DNA of 64,000 nt from Puccinellia tenuiflora (Eukaryota > Streptophyta > Magnoliopsida > Poales > Poaceae), in NCBI GenBank assembly GCA_012064385.1, contig QRDG01000415.1:3275931-3339930 (forward strand). Direction: 5' to 3'. The position numbers were made by a program, and so were the translations under genes. Numbering within the stretch: the stretch's first letter is position 1; every line of letters starts with the position of its first letter. Below, one piece after another: positions 45,142 to 54,609 of this stretch. Under the pieces are notes generated by a model. The model searched no databases, was not told the DNA's origin, and worked only from the letters and a program-made list of their open reading frames with translations.

Positions 45142-48100
45142 TTATGCAGATTTGTCCGCTTCTTCGCCATCATCATCAGACTGGACGGGAGTTGGCGGAC
45201 AGGGCACTTCCTTGAAAATGGTGGTCAGGGAGACCATCTTGGCAACTTTGTTGGCGTAGCCGGAGACAGAGTGAAGGATTTTCTTGCGCTCTTGATCGTC
45301 CAGCGGCGAGCCGTCCTCCTTTTCAAGGGGAAAGCCGGATGCAACGCGCCAGGATTCTGCCTCCGGGTAGTGCGCCATCATTAGGCCCAATGCCGTCTTT
45401 GCACCTCCACGAGCACTGGACCGCAACCGTTCGTCAAAGAACAAAGTCGCCTCGTCCAGTTTGGCTTCCAAACCTGCAAGGTCCATCAAGGGTTCGGGGT
45501 TGCCGGGAAAGAATTTCTCGACAAGCTTTTTTCCCGAAGAAAGTATCTTCGGGATAAGCTCCCCTACTTCCAAAATCCGGTCAAGCCGGTTTTCCGCTGT
45601 CAGTTCATGGCCATAACCCGCCGGAGCTGTAAAAAGCGAAGTTCATGTTAAAAGTGGCTAAGACAGAAAGCAGTGAATTTGAGGTTTTAAGTAACCTACT
45701 CAATGGCCACCGATTCCTCGAGGCGCTTGTCAAGCCGGTCCTGGATTTCACGAAGGGCATCCTTGTGATTTTGCCTCTCCGTCTCCAAGATTTGTTCGGC
45801 TTGCGCAAGGCCCTTCTTGGCCGTCTCTAGCTCCGTCGACATTGACTGGTTAAGCTTTTTTAGCTCAGTGTTTTCGTCGCGGAGCCGGTCGAGGATGCTG
45901 GTGCTCTCGGCAAGCTCCTTGGCTTTTATAATGGCGTCTGCAAGACAAAATGCCAGCAGTATAAAAATAACCATTATACAAAGTTAAGTTTTCGGCATTT
46001 CTACCTTGGTACTGACCCCGGTCCGCCTCAAGCCCGGCGATGATGGCGTCCTTGTTCGCCAGCTCAGTTTTTAGCCGGCGCATCTCCTGGTTTCGCACAC
46101 CCAAACAATTGATGGTTTCAGCGCCAATTTTTCGGTGGATTTGCGTAAGGAATTGCTAAAAGCCTAAAGCTATATTGACAAGTCAAAGTGGCTACAGGAC
46201 GGCATTTCATGTCTGGGGGGCTAAGCATATGCATACGCATTGACTCGGATCACTTTGTCGGCTAGTTCTTATAACTTAACCCGGCATAGTGCTCGGGGGC
46301 TACTGGGAAGATGTGTACCTGGTAGTGCTCACGGAGAAGGGACATGCCGGCCTCAAAGCTGTCAGCAAAGTAGTTCTGCTGGTCTTCGAGAATCTCTACG
46401 ACATCAAAGGTGTCATAGGCCTTGGTTTGTTCCGGCTCATCGTCCCGGACGGTTGTTCCCTTCTTCCGGGGTAGCCGAGGGGCACGCATGAACCGGCTCA
46501 TGAATTCCGGCTTGATGTATCCCTCTTCATCAAAAGCTTCTGCCTTGATTGGAGGAAAGGACGAGGCATCATTAGCCGGAGCTTCAGCCGTAGGTGGGGA
46601 AAGAGATGCTGTCACCTTTCCTGTCATCTCCGTCCATTGCGGGGGAGGGATAATCCCGGCTCTTTCCAGAGTGGGGCCTGCCGCCATGGTACGGGTACTC
46701 TCCTCAATTGGGTTCGGCTTTGGGACCGAAGGAGTAGCGGGAGCAACAGCGGGAGATGCCTTCTTCTGCATGGCGCATACCTTTTGTTTAAGGGCTGGAC
46801 CCCTCTTTATCCGGCAAAGGTAAAGGGCTAAGCTTAGCATATCCGGCATTGTTGCAGAGTAAGGAGGAGATGTTGTCAGCCGACTTACTTCTTGCTGGGG
46901 ATATTGAGCCCAGCGAGAGCGTCGTCATCCTCTGATGACTTGGCGCCAATCGTATCAGATTGCCTTCTCCTCTTCCGACTCTCTGCAGGAGCCGAAGAAA
47001 AGGTGACTGGCCGCTTGGTCACTTTGCTGGATGACATGCCAGCTGACCCGGAGGCGGCAACACCGGGAATCTGAAGAATAAACACAAGTCAGATTGTTAA
47101 GCATAAAGTCAAAATCCCTTGGAAGAATTGAACTTTGGATTCGGCAAAGTACCTTTGGGGGAGGGTTGGTTGCCGTATACATCGGCAGCGATTCTTCATA
47201 TTGTCGGCCTTCGTTAGGCCGGGCTTTGATAAGCCGGTTGAGGCGCGCTTGGTAGAGCTCCTCATCCAGGTCTTCTTCGCTGGTCCTCATGGGATCAGCA
47301 TTATTGGTGTACTCGCACAAGAGGCGAGTACGGTGCTGGAGGGGCTGGATCCGCCTCTTGACCCAGCATATTATGGTGTCCTCCACAGTTAGGGGAGGAG
47401 AGCCGGAAGTCAACTTCGAAATCCTTTCTTGAATGGCGGCATGGTCTGCTGGCATTCTAGCTGACGGCTTCTTTTTCCACGAGGGCAGGGGCGTGCCGGC
47501 CTCGTCTATGAAAGGGGCAAGCCCCTGCAGCCGGTTTGGCGGCGCCACGTCCTTGTAGTAGAAAAAGGTGGATGCCCACCCCTTTGCTGAATCAACGATT
47601 GGCACATGAGGGTACCAAACTATATCCCGGCAGCAGTTGAAGCTGATAGAGCCGACCACCATCAGCTCCTTGTTCACAGTTTGTCTCTTGACTAAGAAGA
47701 ATCTTTGGAAGAAGTCTAACCTAGGTTTTATGCCTAAGTAGCCTTCAAAGAGTGTTACAAAGCCGGAGATGTATAGCAAGCTATTGGGGGTGATGTTGTG
47801 GAGCTGGAGGCCATAATGATCTAAGATCTCTATCAGAAAAGCCGACGACGGCAAAGAAAAACCCCTAGAGATATGGGAAGAGAGAAGAACCCGCTCATCT
47901 CTGATCAGTGTCGGGTACGGGTCGCCTAAGGCGGAGCGTCAAGTCGGCGCAGATGCGGAAGACGGAGGAAGGACGCCGTCAGAGGCCATACCTTGAAGCT
48001 CGCCTTCTTCTACAGCAGAGGTGACCCAGTTGTGGGTCGGGTTGTTGGCAGCTCCTTTGTTATTGTCGGCTTCCTCTTCCTCCTCTTCTTTGTCGGCACT

Positions 48101-48340
48101 AAAGCCTCCGGCTGCAGCATCAGCGGCCGCAGAAGTGGCTTCGGCTGCGGCTTTTGCTAAAGCCAATTCGTCGCGGCCTGCGACAGTGCAGGTGCTCGCT
48201 GGGGCTGGAGAAGATGCAGATGTAGCAGCGGTTGGCACAGTGTCGGCGGCGGCGGTCGAGGACACGGAGCCGCGCATCGGCGGAGCCATGTCAAGAGGCA
48301 TTGCATCGATGATGGGAGAGATCGGAGTGCTGGACGCCAT
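45142..48340 (-). pseudogene. Spliced antisense gene of element C (Transposase_28-like)
   Basis: The ATG at 48340 (MASSTPISPIID) lies 106 bases below a TATAAATA box. An Ala-, Ser- and acid-rich N-terminus leads, across one TGA near 47937, into SAFLIEILDHYGLQLHNITPNSLLYISGFVTLFEGYLG, which I recognise as the 'putative gypsy type transposon' (Transposase_28) domain of grass elements. GT-AG borders suggest exons at about 48340-47152, 47070-46896, 46820-46317, 46090-46005, 45942-45700 and 45628-45142. Later exons hold coiled-coil segments (LKTELANKDAIIAGLEADRGQ; ELAESTSILDRLRDENTELKKLNQS). Antisense ORFs at this place are known in some Tat elements; function is unknown. Confidence 0.7.
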
Positions 48341-48445
48341 GGAGCACGGTGGAGAACCGGAGGAACTCAAGCTCGGGAGATCTGAGGGAGGAAGAAGATA
48401 GGGTTTGCGAATGGCTTGTGACCGCGGCGAAGACGAGGCGTCCGG

Positions 48446-48453
48446 TATTTATA
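48446..48453 (-). promoter_or_regulatory. TATA box of the antisense gene in element C
   Basis: TATAAATA on the minus strand in GC-rich surroundings, 106 bases upstream of the ATG at 48340. Confidence 0.6.
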
Positions 48454-48838
48454 GCGGATGCGCCGAGATTCTCGCAATGGTCCGGAGCCGAAAATTTCGC
48501 CACGCGTCACGGATCGAGCTGTTGTGAGAAGATTTCTTCCCTCCGATGCCTCGATTCTCGCGCGGGAAAAACGGAGTTAGCCCCTACGTTCAAAGATGCT
48601 CCTCCACTCACACTGCTGGGTCTGACAGAGCCATCAAATCGACGGATGCGTGTCATTACTCGCCCAAGTGCTTTTCGACATGAAGAGCCGGCACACCGAA
48701 ACCGACAAAGCTGTTCGGCATGATTGCAGGTTTCTGGGAATGCTCCAAGACTGATGACAGATGATGAATTTCCCGGACAACACTCTGTCGGAAAACTGAA
48801 GCCAACCGCTGAAGTACTTGAAGCTTTCCGGGGGCTAC
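48454..48838. other. Antisense promoter region and polypurine tract of element C
   Basis: No gene. The purine-rich CCGGGGGCTAC directly before 48839 is the polypurine tract for the 3' LTR. Confidence 0.6.
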
Positions 48839-49356
48839 TGTTGGGGTTATGCCGAACAGGTACCTTCACGAAGGAGACTAAAGCCAGCGTACCAGGGTGG
48901 CCCATAGTGGTGGTAAGCTGAATTCCGGCTTACCGGGCGGCCCAGTGCGATGAAGCGCAGGAGGCCCATCCGGCTAAGGGAAGGTTCCAGAAGCCGGCCC
49001 GCATTGAGGATGACTTAGCCCACAAGGCGGAGCCCAAGCCGGATTAGAGTAGAACTCTGTGACTTAGCCGGTTAGTTTTCCTCCTGTAAGCCCTAGGACC
49101 GGACGCCTTTATAAGCCGGCCTACGGGACGCCTTAGGGCATACTTTCAGAAGCTCTAGACACCTTTCATTGTAATCGGCGTATATTGCCTTATAGTGAAT
49201 TATAGCAGCACGTAGGGTTTCGCCACCGTCGCGAGATCCGAAGCTGTGTAAACCCTTTGTCATCCCGTCGCCGGAATACCCCACGTCTCCTAAACCCCTC
49301 TCTCTACCTAGCTCGATGGCACCCCTGCCGCGGCTAGATTCGACAATACCACGACA
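48839..49356 (+). repeat. 3' LTR of element C
   Basis: 518 bases, almost identical to 37669-38185, directly followed by gag sequence of element D. Confidence 0.92.
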
Positions 49357-49843
49357 CGCGAGTGCTGCCCCGACCAACACCCCCGCTGCCGCCGTCCCTG
49401 CGCCAGCACCCCCCGAGGAGGAGCGACAAGAGGATCCCCATAGCAAGAGGCCCTTGGATCCGATCCGCGAGGCCGCCGAACAGAGCTCCATCCCCAGGCG
49501 TCGCACCCACGAAGAAATGGAGGGCCGGGCAGGCCAGCATCCCAGGACCTGCCCCGTGCCGAACCCGGCGACCGTCCTTGACCTCTGCCGTCTTGAGCAA
49601 GGACCTAAAGAAACACTCCGCCACTACATCTGGAGGTTCCGGGGCGTCATCGACCGCATTCCCCCAGCTGACCTGCAAGAGATCTCCATCATCGCCGTCT
49701 TCCACGCCAACGTCTGCAACCTGATGATGCGTGAAAAGCTGAGCGTCCATGCAGTGGAAACCCTGGAGGACTTGTGGAAGATGGCCGACCGATGCGCACG
49801 ACCCGAGGAAGCTGCTACCCTTCCACCCCGTGAGGTACGCTGA
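49357..49843 (+). pseudogene. gag fragment of Gypsy element D
   Basis: The open frame reads a Pro/Ala-rich stretch, then LEQGPKETLRHYIWRFRGVIDRIPPADL and DLWKMADRCARPEE, a capsid-type Gag pattern of Tat-like elements. Its 5' part is cut by element C's LTR and no protease, RT or integrase follows, so D has lost pol. The remaining D sequence continues at 49844-50113 and, after element E, from 59063. Confidence 0.75.
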
Positions 49844-50113
49844 AGCCAGATACGCGGCACGCACGAAGTACCCGTGACGCCCCAAGATGTACCCGAAAGA
49901 ATCGAGTTGTCACCCGGAACTCCCCATGAGCAATAAAAGATAAGTTATCCTCGATTAGAATCTATGTTATGCCTAGCTATCTATTTCGCGGGTAAAAAAC
50001 CATGCACGAAACAGAGAATGCGTCTTGTCCGTCGAATGAGCACTCCAGGGGTACGACTCTCCCGAGAGTACGAAGCGGTGAGAGACCTGATACTTCCCGG
50101 GAGGAGTGCGTGC
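49844..50113. other. Non-coding part of element D
   Basis: No gene seen. It ends with CGTGC (50109-50113), the target duplication of element E. Confidence 0.55.
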
Positions 50114-50964
50114 TGATACGTGTCAAATGTATCTATAATTTTTGAGTGATCCATGCTAATTTTGTGATGTTGTCACATGTTTCTATTATCATATCACATC
50201 ATTTTTATGCATTTTTGTTGGACTAACCTATTGACAAGATGCCCAGTGCCAGTTCCTTGTTTTTACAGTTTTTCTATTTCGGAAATTTACTTCTGGAAAT
50301 ATTCTCAGAATTGGACGAAAATTTACAGAGATTTTTCATGCGAAATAAGACACCCGAAGACCAAAGGGGAGCCTGAGGGGCCACCCACAGGGCACAGGCG
50401 CCCCCCTGCCGCGGCCCCCCTGGACCCGCGGGTAGGGCCCGCCCCTGCCCGTGGGGCACCCCCTCGGCCCCCTCCGACGCCTATAAATTGACATTAAACC
50501 TAAAAACGTCGGGGCGGCCATTATTTTCTAGAAAAGTCATCCCGAGGCGCCGTCACCTCAACCCTAATTCGGGGGTGATTCTGAAGCAAATCCCGGCACT
50601 CTGCCGGAGGGGAGATCGATCCCGGAGGGCTCTTCATCGCCATGCCTTCCTCCGGGATGATTTGTGAGTAGTCCCACCTTGGACCTTGGGTCCATGGCAG
50701 TAGCTAGATGGTAGTCTCTCTCTCTTGTGCTTCATGTCTTATGATCTTGTGAGCTGCCTAACATGATCAAGATCGATTTGTAATGCTATGTGATGTGTTT
50801 GCTGGGATCCGATGGATTATAAAGTTATGATCAGATTGTGCATGATTCTTATATGTTGATTTATGTTCTTGCATTGTCTCCGATGTGTGTAGTTACTTTG
50901 GCCAAGTGATTGTGTGTATCTCCAAGAGAGAGTCACTACTAGGAAACTAGCTATAGGTGGAACC

Positions 50965-51170
50965 ACATTCTGTGGCGCACCAAACAGCCATGCGTCACAG
51001 AAAACATTTTTGTGGCGCATAGTTTTGCATGCGCCACAGAATTTTGGAATTCTGTGGCGCACGAAAACTGAATGCGCCACAGAAATATGTCTTTCTGTGG
51101 CGCATGTTGGATGTGTGCAACAGAAATATGGCTTTCTGTGGCGCATCTAGCTATATGCGCCACAGAAGTT
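50965..51170. repeat. Left subterminal repeats of the CACTA element
   Basis: CTGTGGCGCA occurs about five times and TGCGCCACAG or close variants about four times, alternating, so neighbouring copies can pair as small hairpins. The same motifs occur at 52160-52310. Confidence 0.8.
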
Positions 51171-51174
51171 TGAA

Positions 51175-51870
51175 AAAAATCAAAAAAATTCAAGAAATCC
51201 AAAAAAACTCAAAAAATCCAAAAAAATTAAAAAAAAAACCAGAAAACTTAAAAAAAATCCAACAAATCCAAAAAAATAACATTTTTCTAAAAAAAGAATT
51301 TTTAAGAATTTTTTGAAATTTTTTGAATTTCTACATAATTTTTTAATTTTTTTATTTTGTAGAAAAAATCGTCTTTTTTAAATAACTTTTTTTTTCATGC
51401 ATGAGAGGGAGAAAACCTTGAATTTTTTTAATTTTTGCCATTTCAAAAATTCAAAAAATCCAAAAAGTGCAAAAAAATTCAAATTTTTTTTAAAAAATCG
51501 AACAAATTTCAAAAAATCCAAAAAAAATCAGAAAATCGAAAAAACACAAAAAATACAAAAAATCAAAAAAATTCAAAATTCAAGAAAACTTAAAAAATAT
51601 TTTTTTTGAACTTCTAAGTATTTTTTGATTTTTAAATTTTTTTATTTTTTGGGATTTTTGAATTTTTTGATTTTTTTGGGATTTTTTAATTTTTTAATTT
51701 TTTTTGGATTTTTGAAATTTTGATTTTTTGAATTTTTGGAATTTTATGATTTTTTTATTTTTGAATTTTTTTGTTTTTTTTGGATTTTTTTTGGATTTTT
51801 TAATTTATTTTTGATTTTTTGGGATTTTTTTTCATTTTTTTTGGTTTTTGAAGTTTTTGAAAATTTTGAA
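51175..51870. repeat. A-rich/T-rich tracts inside the CACTA element
   Basis: Irregular AAAAATCC-like and GGATTTTT-like repeats, mostly A-rich to about 51595 and T-rich from 51600, which could fold back on each other. Open frames here are simple-sequence artefacts. Confidence 0.7.
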
Positions 51871-51921
51871 ATTTAAAACACACGTATATAACACATACCA
51901 CACATATACATAAAAACTTGA

Positions 51922-52012
51922 GTAGCACAAGGGTAGCTGGACTGGATGGATCTTAGAAGTTAAGCGTGCTTGGGTTGGAACAGTTTGAGGATGGGTGACT
52001 TAGTGGGAAGTC
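51922..52012 (+). pseudogene. 5S rRNA-like sequence inside the CACTA element
   Basis: AGAAGTTAAGCGTGCTTGGG and, after a diverged stretch, GAGGATGGGTGAC followed by TGGGAAGTC match the central and 3' parts of plant 5S rRNA, including the box A and box C parts of the internal RNA polymerase III promoter. The 5' third is weakly preserved. It is a fragment of about 90 of 119 bases and not a normal 5S gene. Confidence 0.8.
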
Positions 52013-53117
52013 ATCAATTTAAATAATTCAAAATATCTGAGAAAATACAAATAATTAGGAGTTTTCATATTATTTCATTTTTTGATTTTTCTGAATTTTT
52101 TTGAAACTTTTTTTTATATTTTTTGCATTTTTTGAATTTTTTGATTTTTTTGAGAATTCTGTGGCACATGTGGTTTTGGTGTGCCACAGAAATGTGAGAA
52201 TTCTGTGGCGAACCAAGCCAATGCGCCACAGAAAAATAATTTAGTGGCGAGGATTCTGTGGCGCACCCACCATGCGCCACATAATTTTTTTTGGGTGCGC
52301 CACAGATAGCCTATTTCCTAGTAGTGAGTATTTATGCTAGATAGTGGGTTCATGCCCCCTTTTGTTCCTGGGCACGAGTGACAGAAATGTCTAAGGGCGA
52401 GGGTGTGCTGTTGCTACTAAGGGTAAACATCGGTGTTAAAGTCTATTTTGATATTTAATATTGCTTACTTCATGCGCTTTACTTAATGCAAATGTCTGTT
52501 GCTTGCAACTTAATACCGATGGGTGACAGGCTGGATAGCGATCACACAGTGGAGTTTTTAGACAAAGATGTAGTTGGACTCAACGGTCTTTGTTCATTGT
52601 CGTGATGCCTACTTAAATATTATCATGTTCTCGTTGTCATAGCTAGATTAAGTTTGTGTTATAATCTTGTCAATTGTCTAGCTGCAATTTGTTTACCCAT
52701 CATATGAATGTTCTATTTACTTGAGAGACTCCACTAGTGAACCCATGCCCCCCGGTCCATCTTTTTACATTGATTGCAACCTTTATTCACCACTTTTCAC
52801 CATCATTACTCCTCTGGTCCATTTTCATATTTCATCTATTTCACTATACAATTAACCGCTTTGTTTTCTGCGAGACCGGAAAGATTGACAACCTTTCCGC
52901 CGTTGGAGGCAAAGTATTTTGGTTGAGTGTGTGCAGGTCCACGTCCGTTGAAGATTAAGCGGCAGAGATTTTCAACATTCACTTTGTTGTTGATTTCAAG
53001 GTCCTACTAGTTCGATAAACCTCCGTTCGTTATCGAGGGAAAACTGATGCTTGCTACATCTCCGCCTTCGCTTGGGGCACCGCCCAACTCTTCATCAGTA
53101 GCAATCAAGCTCTTTTC

Positions 53118-53135
53118 TGGCGCCGTTGCCGGGGA
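53118..53135 (+). promoter_or_regulatory. Primer binding site of element E
   Basis: TGGCGCCGTTGCCGGGGA, Asp-tRNA type, 10 bases after the LTR. Confidence 0.85.
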
Positions 53136-53201
53136 ACGCACTAAAGACACATAAGAAGATTAGCCCCCGCCAACTTTGCCAGCACTTAGCAAGCTCTTTT
53201 C

Positions 53202-53219
53202 TGGCGCCGTTGCCGAGGA
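53202..53219 (+). repeat. Second, one-mismatch copy of the primer site
   Basis: AAGCTCTTTTCTGGCGCCG recurs here 84 bases downstream of the first primer site. The 18-base site has one change (GAGGA for GGGGA). Confidence 0.8.
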
Positions 53220-53395
53220 TCTTGGAGCTACAGCAAGGGGAGTCTCACACTCTCAATCACTTTACTTTGTTTTTGTCTTGCTTGTTTTATTTCTCGTTAG
53301 CTTATTTTTCCTGTTGCAAAATTTTAAAACCCCAAAAAATTAGTGTAGTCCTTTATCCTGTTTTATTAGTATTCTTAGTTCTTTGGTTGTTCTTA

Positions 53396-54609
53396 ATGGC
53401 TACTTTCTTTGAAACTAGATCTTGTTGTGGTTTCACAGAAGATTAGCAAGAATACTATAAGGAACACCGCTTGTCGCAAAAAGGGAAACAACTTTGGGAA
53501 TTTCTGAAAAAATGAATTTGTATGCTGAAAATATAAGTTTCCTCTATGATATAAAATGTTCTTGTGGGAGGCGCACTCCACACCTCCCCTTCCAATGTCC
53601 GGACAATGAAAATGAAACCTTAGATTCTTATGCTAGGGAAAATTTTGATTTCTTTGATGTTGAACAGATTGAAGAATTTGTTGCTTTTAAGGGTGCCTAT
53701 GAAATTGCTTCTTTGCTGGAGAACATTGATAATGCTCGTTATCAAACTGAGAATCTTACTATACTAAAATATTGCATGGATAATTACAAAGATTATAATG
53801 CTTATATTACTGAATATCTTAAGGGTTTATCTCCCCCAGAAGAAGAGACTAATGCCATGCAGGAGCCTATGGAAGAAGAAATTGTTGAAACTGGAAGCTC
53901 ATTGGATGAAAATGAGGAGGAGAATGACGAACAAGAGGAGGAAGAATGGAGTAGCTACCCATCTCTACCTTCTAATGAGAGTAACTCTCTAACTCATACA
54001 TTATTTGTTTGTCCTCCTTGCTCACCAAAGGAGATTGAATGCTATGATCCTATTGATTCGTTTGAAACATCCCTTTTTGATAAAAATAATCTTGTTATAT
54101 ATGATAATCCGTGCTATATTGATAAATCCTATGATAATCCTTTATTTGTTCCTACCATTGAGATACATGTTAATGAAGAGTTGTGCTTAGAAAGTTTATA
54201 TGATAATGCTCTTGACGATGGTCCTATGTTACTTAATGATAAACATTATAATGCTATTGAAAGTGGGGTTAATCCCACTATTTTTGAGATGGACCAAAAT
54301 TATGTGCTTGTAGAAAAGCATGTTTTATGTGATAGCTACATCATTGAATTTGTTAATAATGCTACTGAAAATTATTATGAAAGAGGAAAATATGGTTGTT
54401 GGAGTTCTCATGTTTCTAAGACACCTCTCTTTTTCTTGCAAGTTTTGAAATTGCACTTGCTTTGTCTTCCTATGCTAGTAGCTTTATCCAATGAATTATT
54501 TCCGTACAAGATGCCTATGCATAGGAAGTGGGTTAGGCTTAAATATGTTTGGTATTTGTTTCTTGATGCTCTCTTTTGTCAACTCTTACTTTTATTAGGG
54601 CATCATTGA
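53396..54609 (+). pseudogene. Single ORF of element E, uncharacterised
   Basis: An ATG at 53396 (MATFFETRSCCGF) begins a reading that meets a TAG near 53444 and shifts frame in an A run near 53506-53512. From there the frame is open for about 366 codons. It has a Cys-rich block (DIKCSCGRRTPHLPFQCP), then DFFDVEQIEEFVAFKGAYEIASLLENIDNARYQTENLTIL, a long acidic stretch (EENDEQEEEE), and a hydrophobic C-terminus. I know this only as a recurrent ORF of non-autonomous grass Gypsy elements. Some Gag-like role is possible but I see no capsid motif or zinc knuckle. Confidence 0.6.

Larger units (their letters stand above)
37669..49356 (+). mobile_element. Gypsy element C (Tat type) with antisense gene and N gap
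   Basis: It has two ~517-base LTRs starting TGTTGGGGTTATGCC, a primer site, gag, protease, RT, RNase H, a second RNase H domain, integrase, an antisense gene, a polypurine tract and the 3' LTR. The second RNase H and the antisense gene place it in the Tat lineage. The flanking five bases are CAAGA (left) and CGCGA (right), not a match. The left flank is the FAR1-like relic, while the right flank is gag of element D. The element may be a recombinant or a false join across the N gap. Confidence 0.85.
50934..52326. mobile_element. Non-autonomous CACTA-type element
   Basis: Termini CACTACTAGGAAA and TTTCCTAGTAGTG are perfect inverted repeats, flanked by AGT on both sides (50931-50933, 52327-52329). 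The empty site is preserved in E's 3' LTR near 58285. Near both ends the motif TGTGGCGCA and its reverse complement recur many times, as expected for transposase-binding subterminal repeats. The core consists of long A-rich and T-rich tracts and contains a 5S rRNA-like stretch. No transposase is present. Confidence 0.9.
50114..53107 (+). repeat. 5' LTR of element E (with CACTA insertion)
   Basis: TGATACGTGTCAAATG start and GTAGCAATCA end. Without the insertion it is about 1598 bases, matching the 1600-base 3' LTR. A GTGAGTAG donor-like site is at 50664-50671 and an acceptor-like TGTGTGCAG is at about 52928-52936. Confidence 0.92.

Noticed and set aside
51029..51609. Lys/Asn-rich open frames in the CACTA core
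   Set aside because: Translation of A-rich simple sequence; no start context or conserved residue pattern.
50965..52310. Regularly repeated short palindromic motifs suggesting a CRISPR-like array
   Set aside because: Spacing is irregular, orientation alternates and the motifs lie inside CACTA termini. This is a plant genome.
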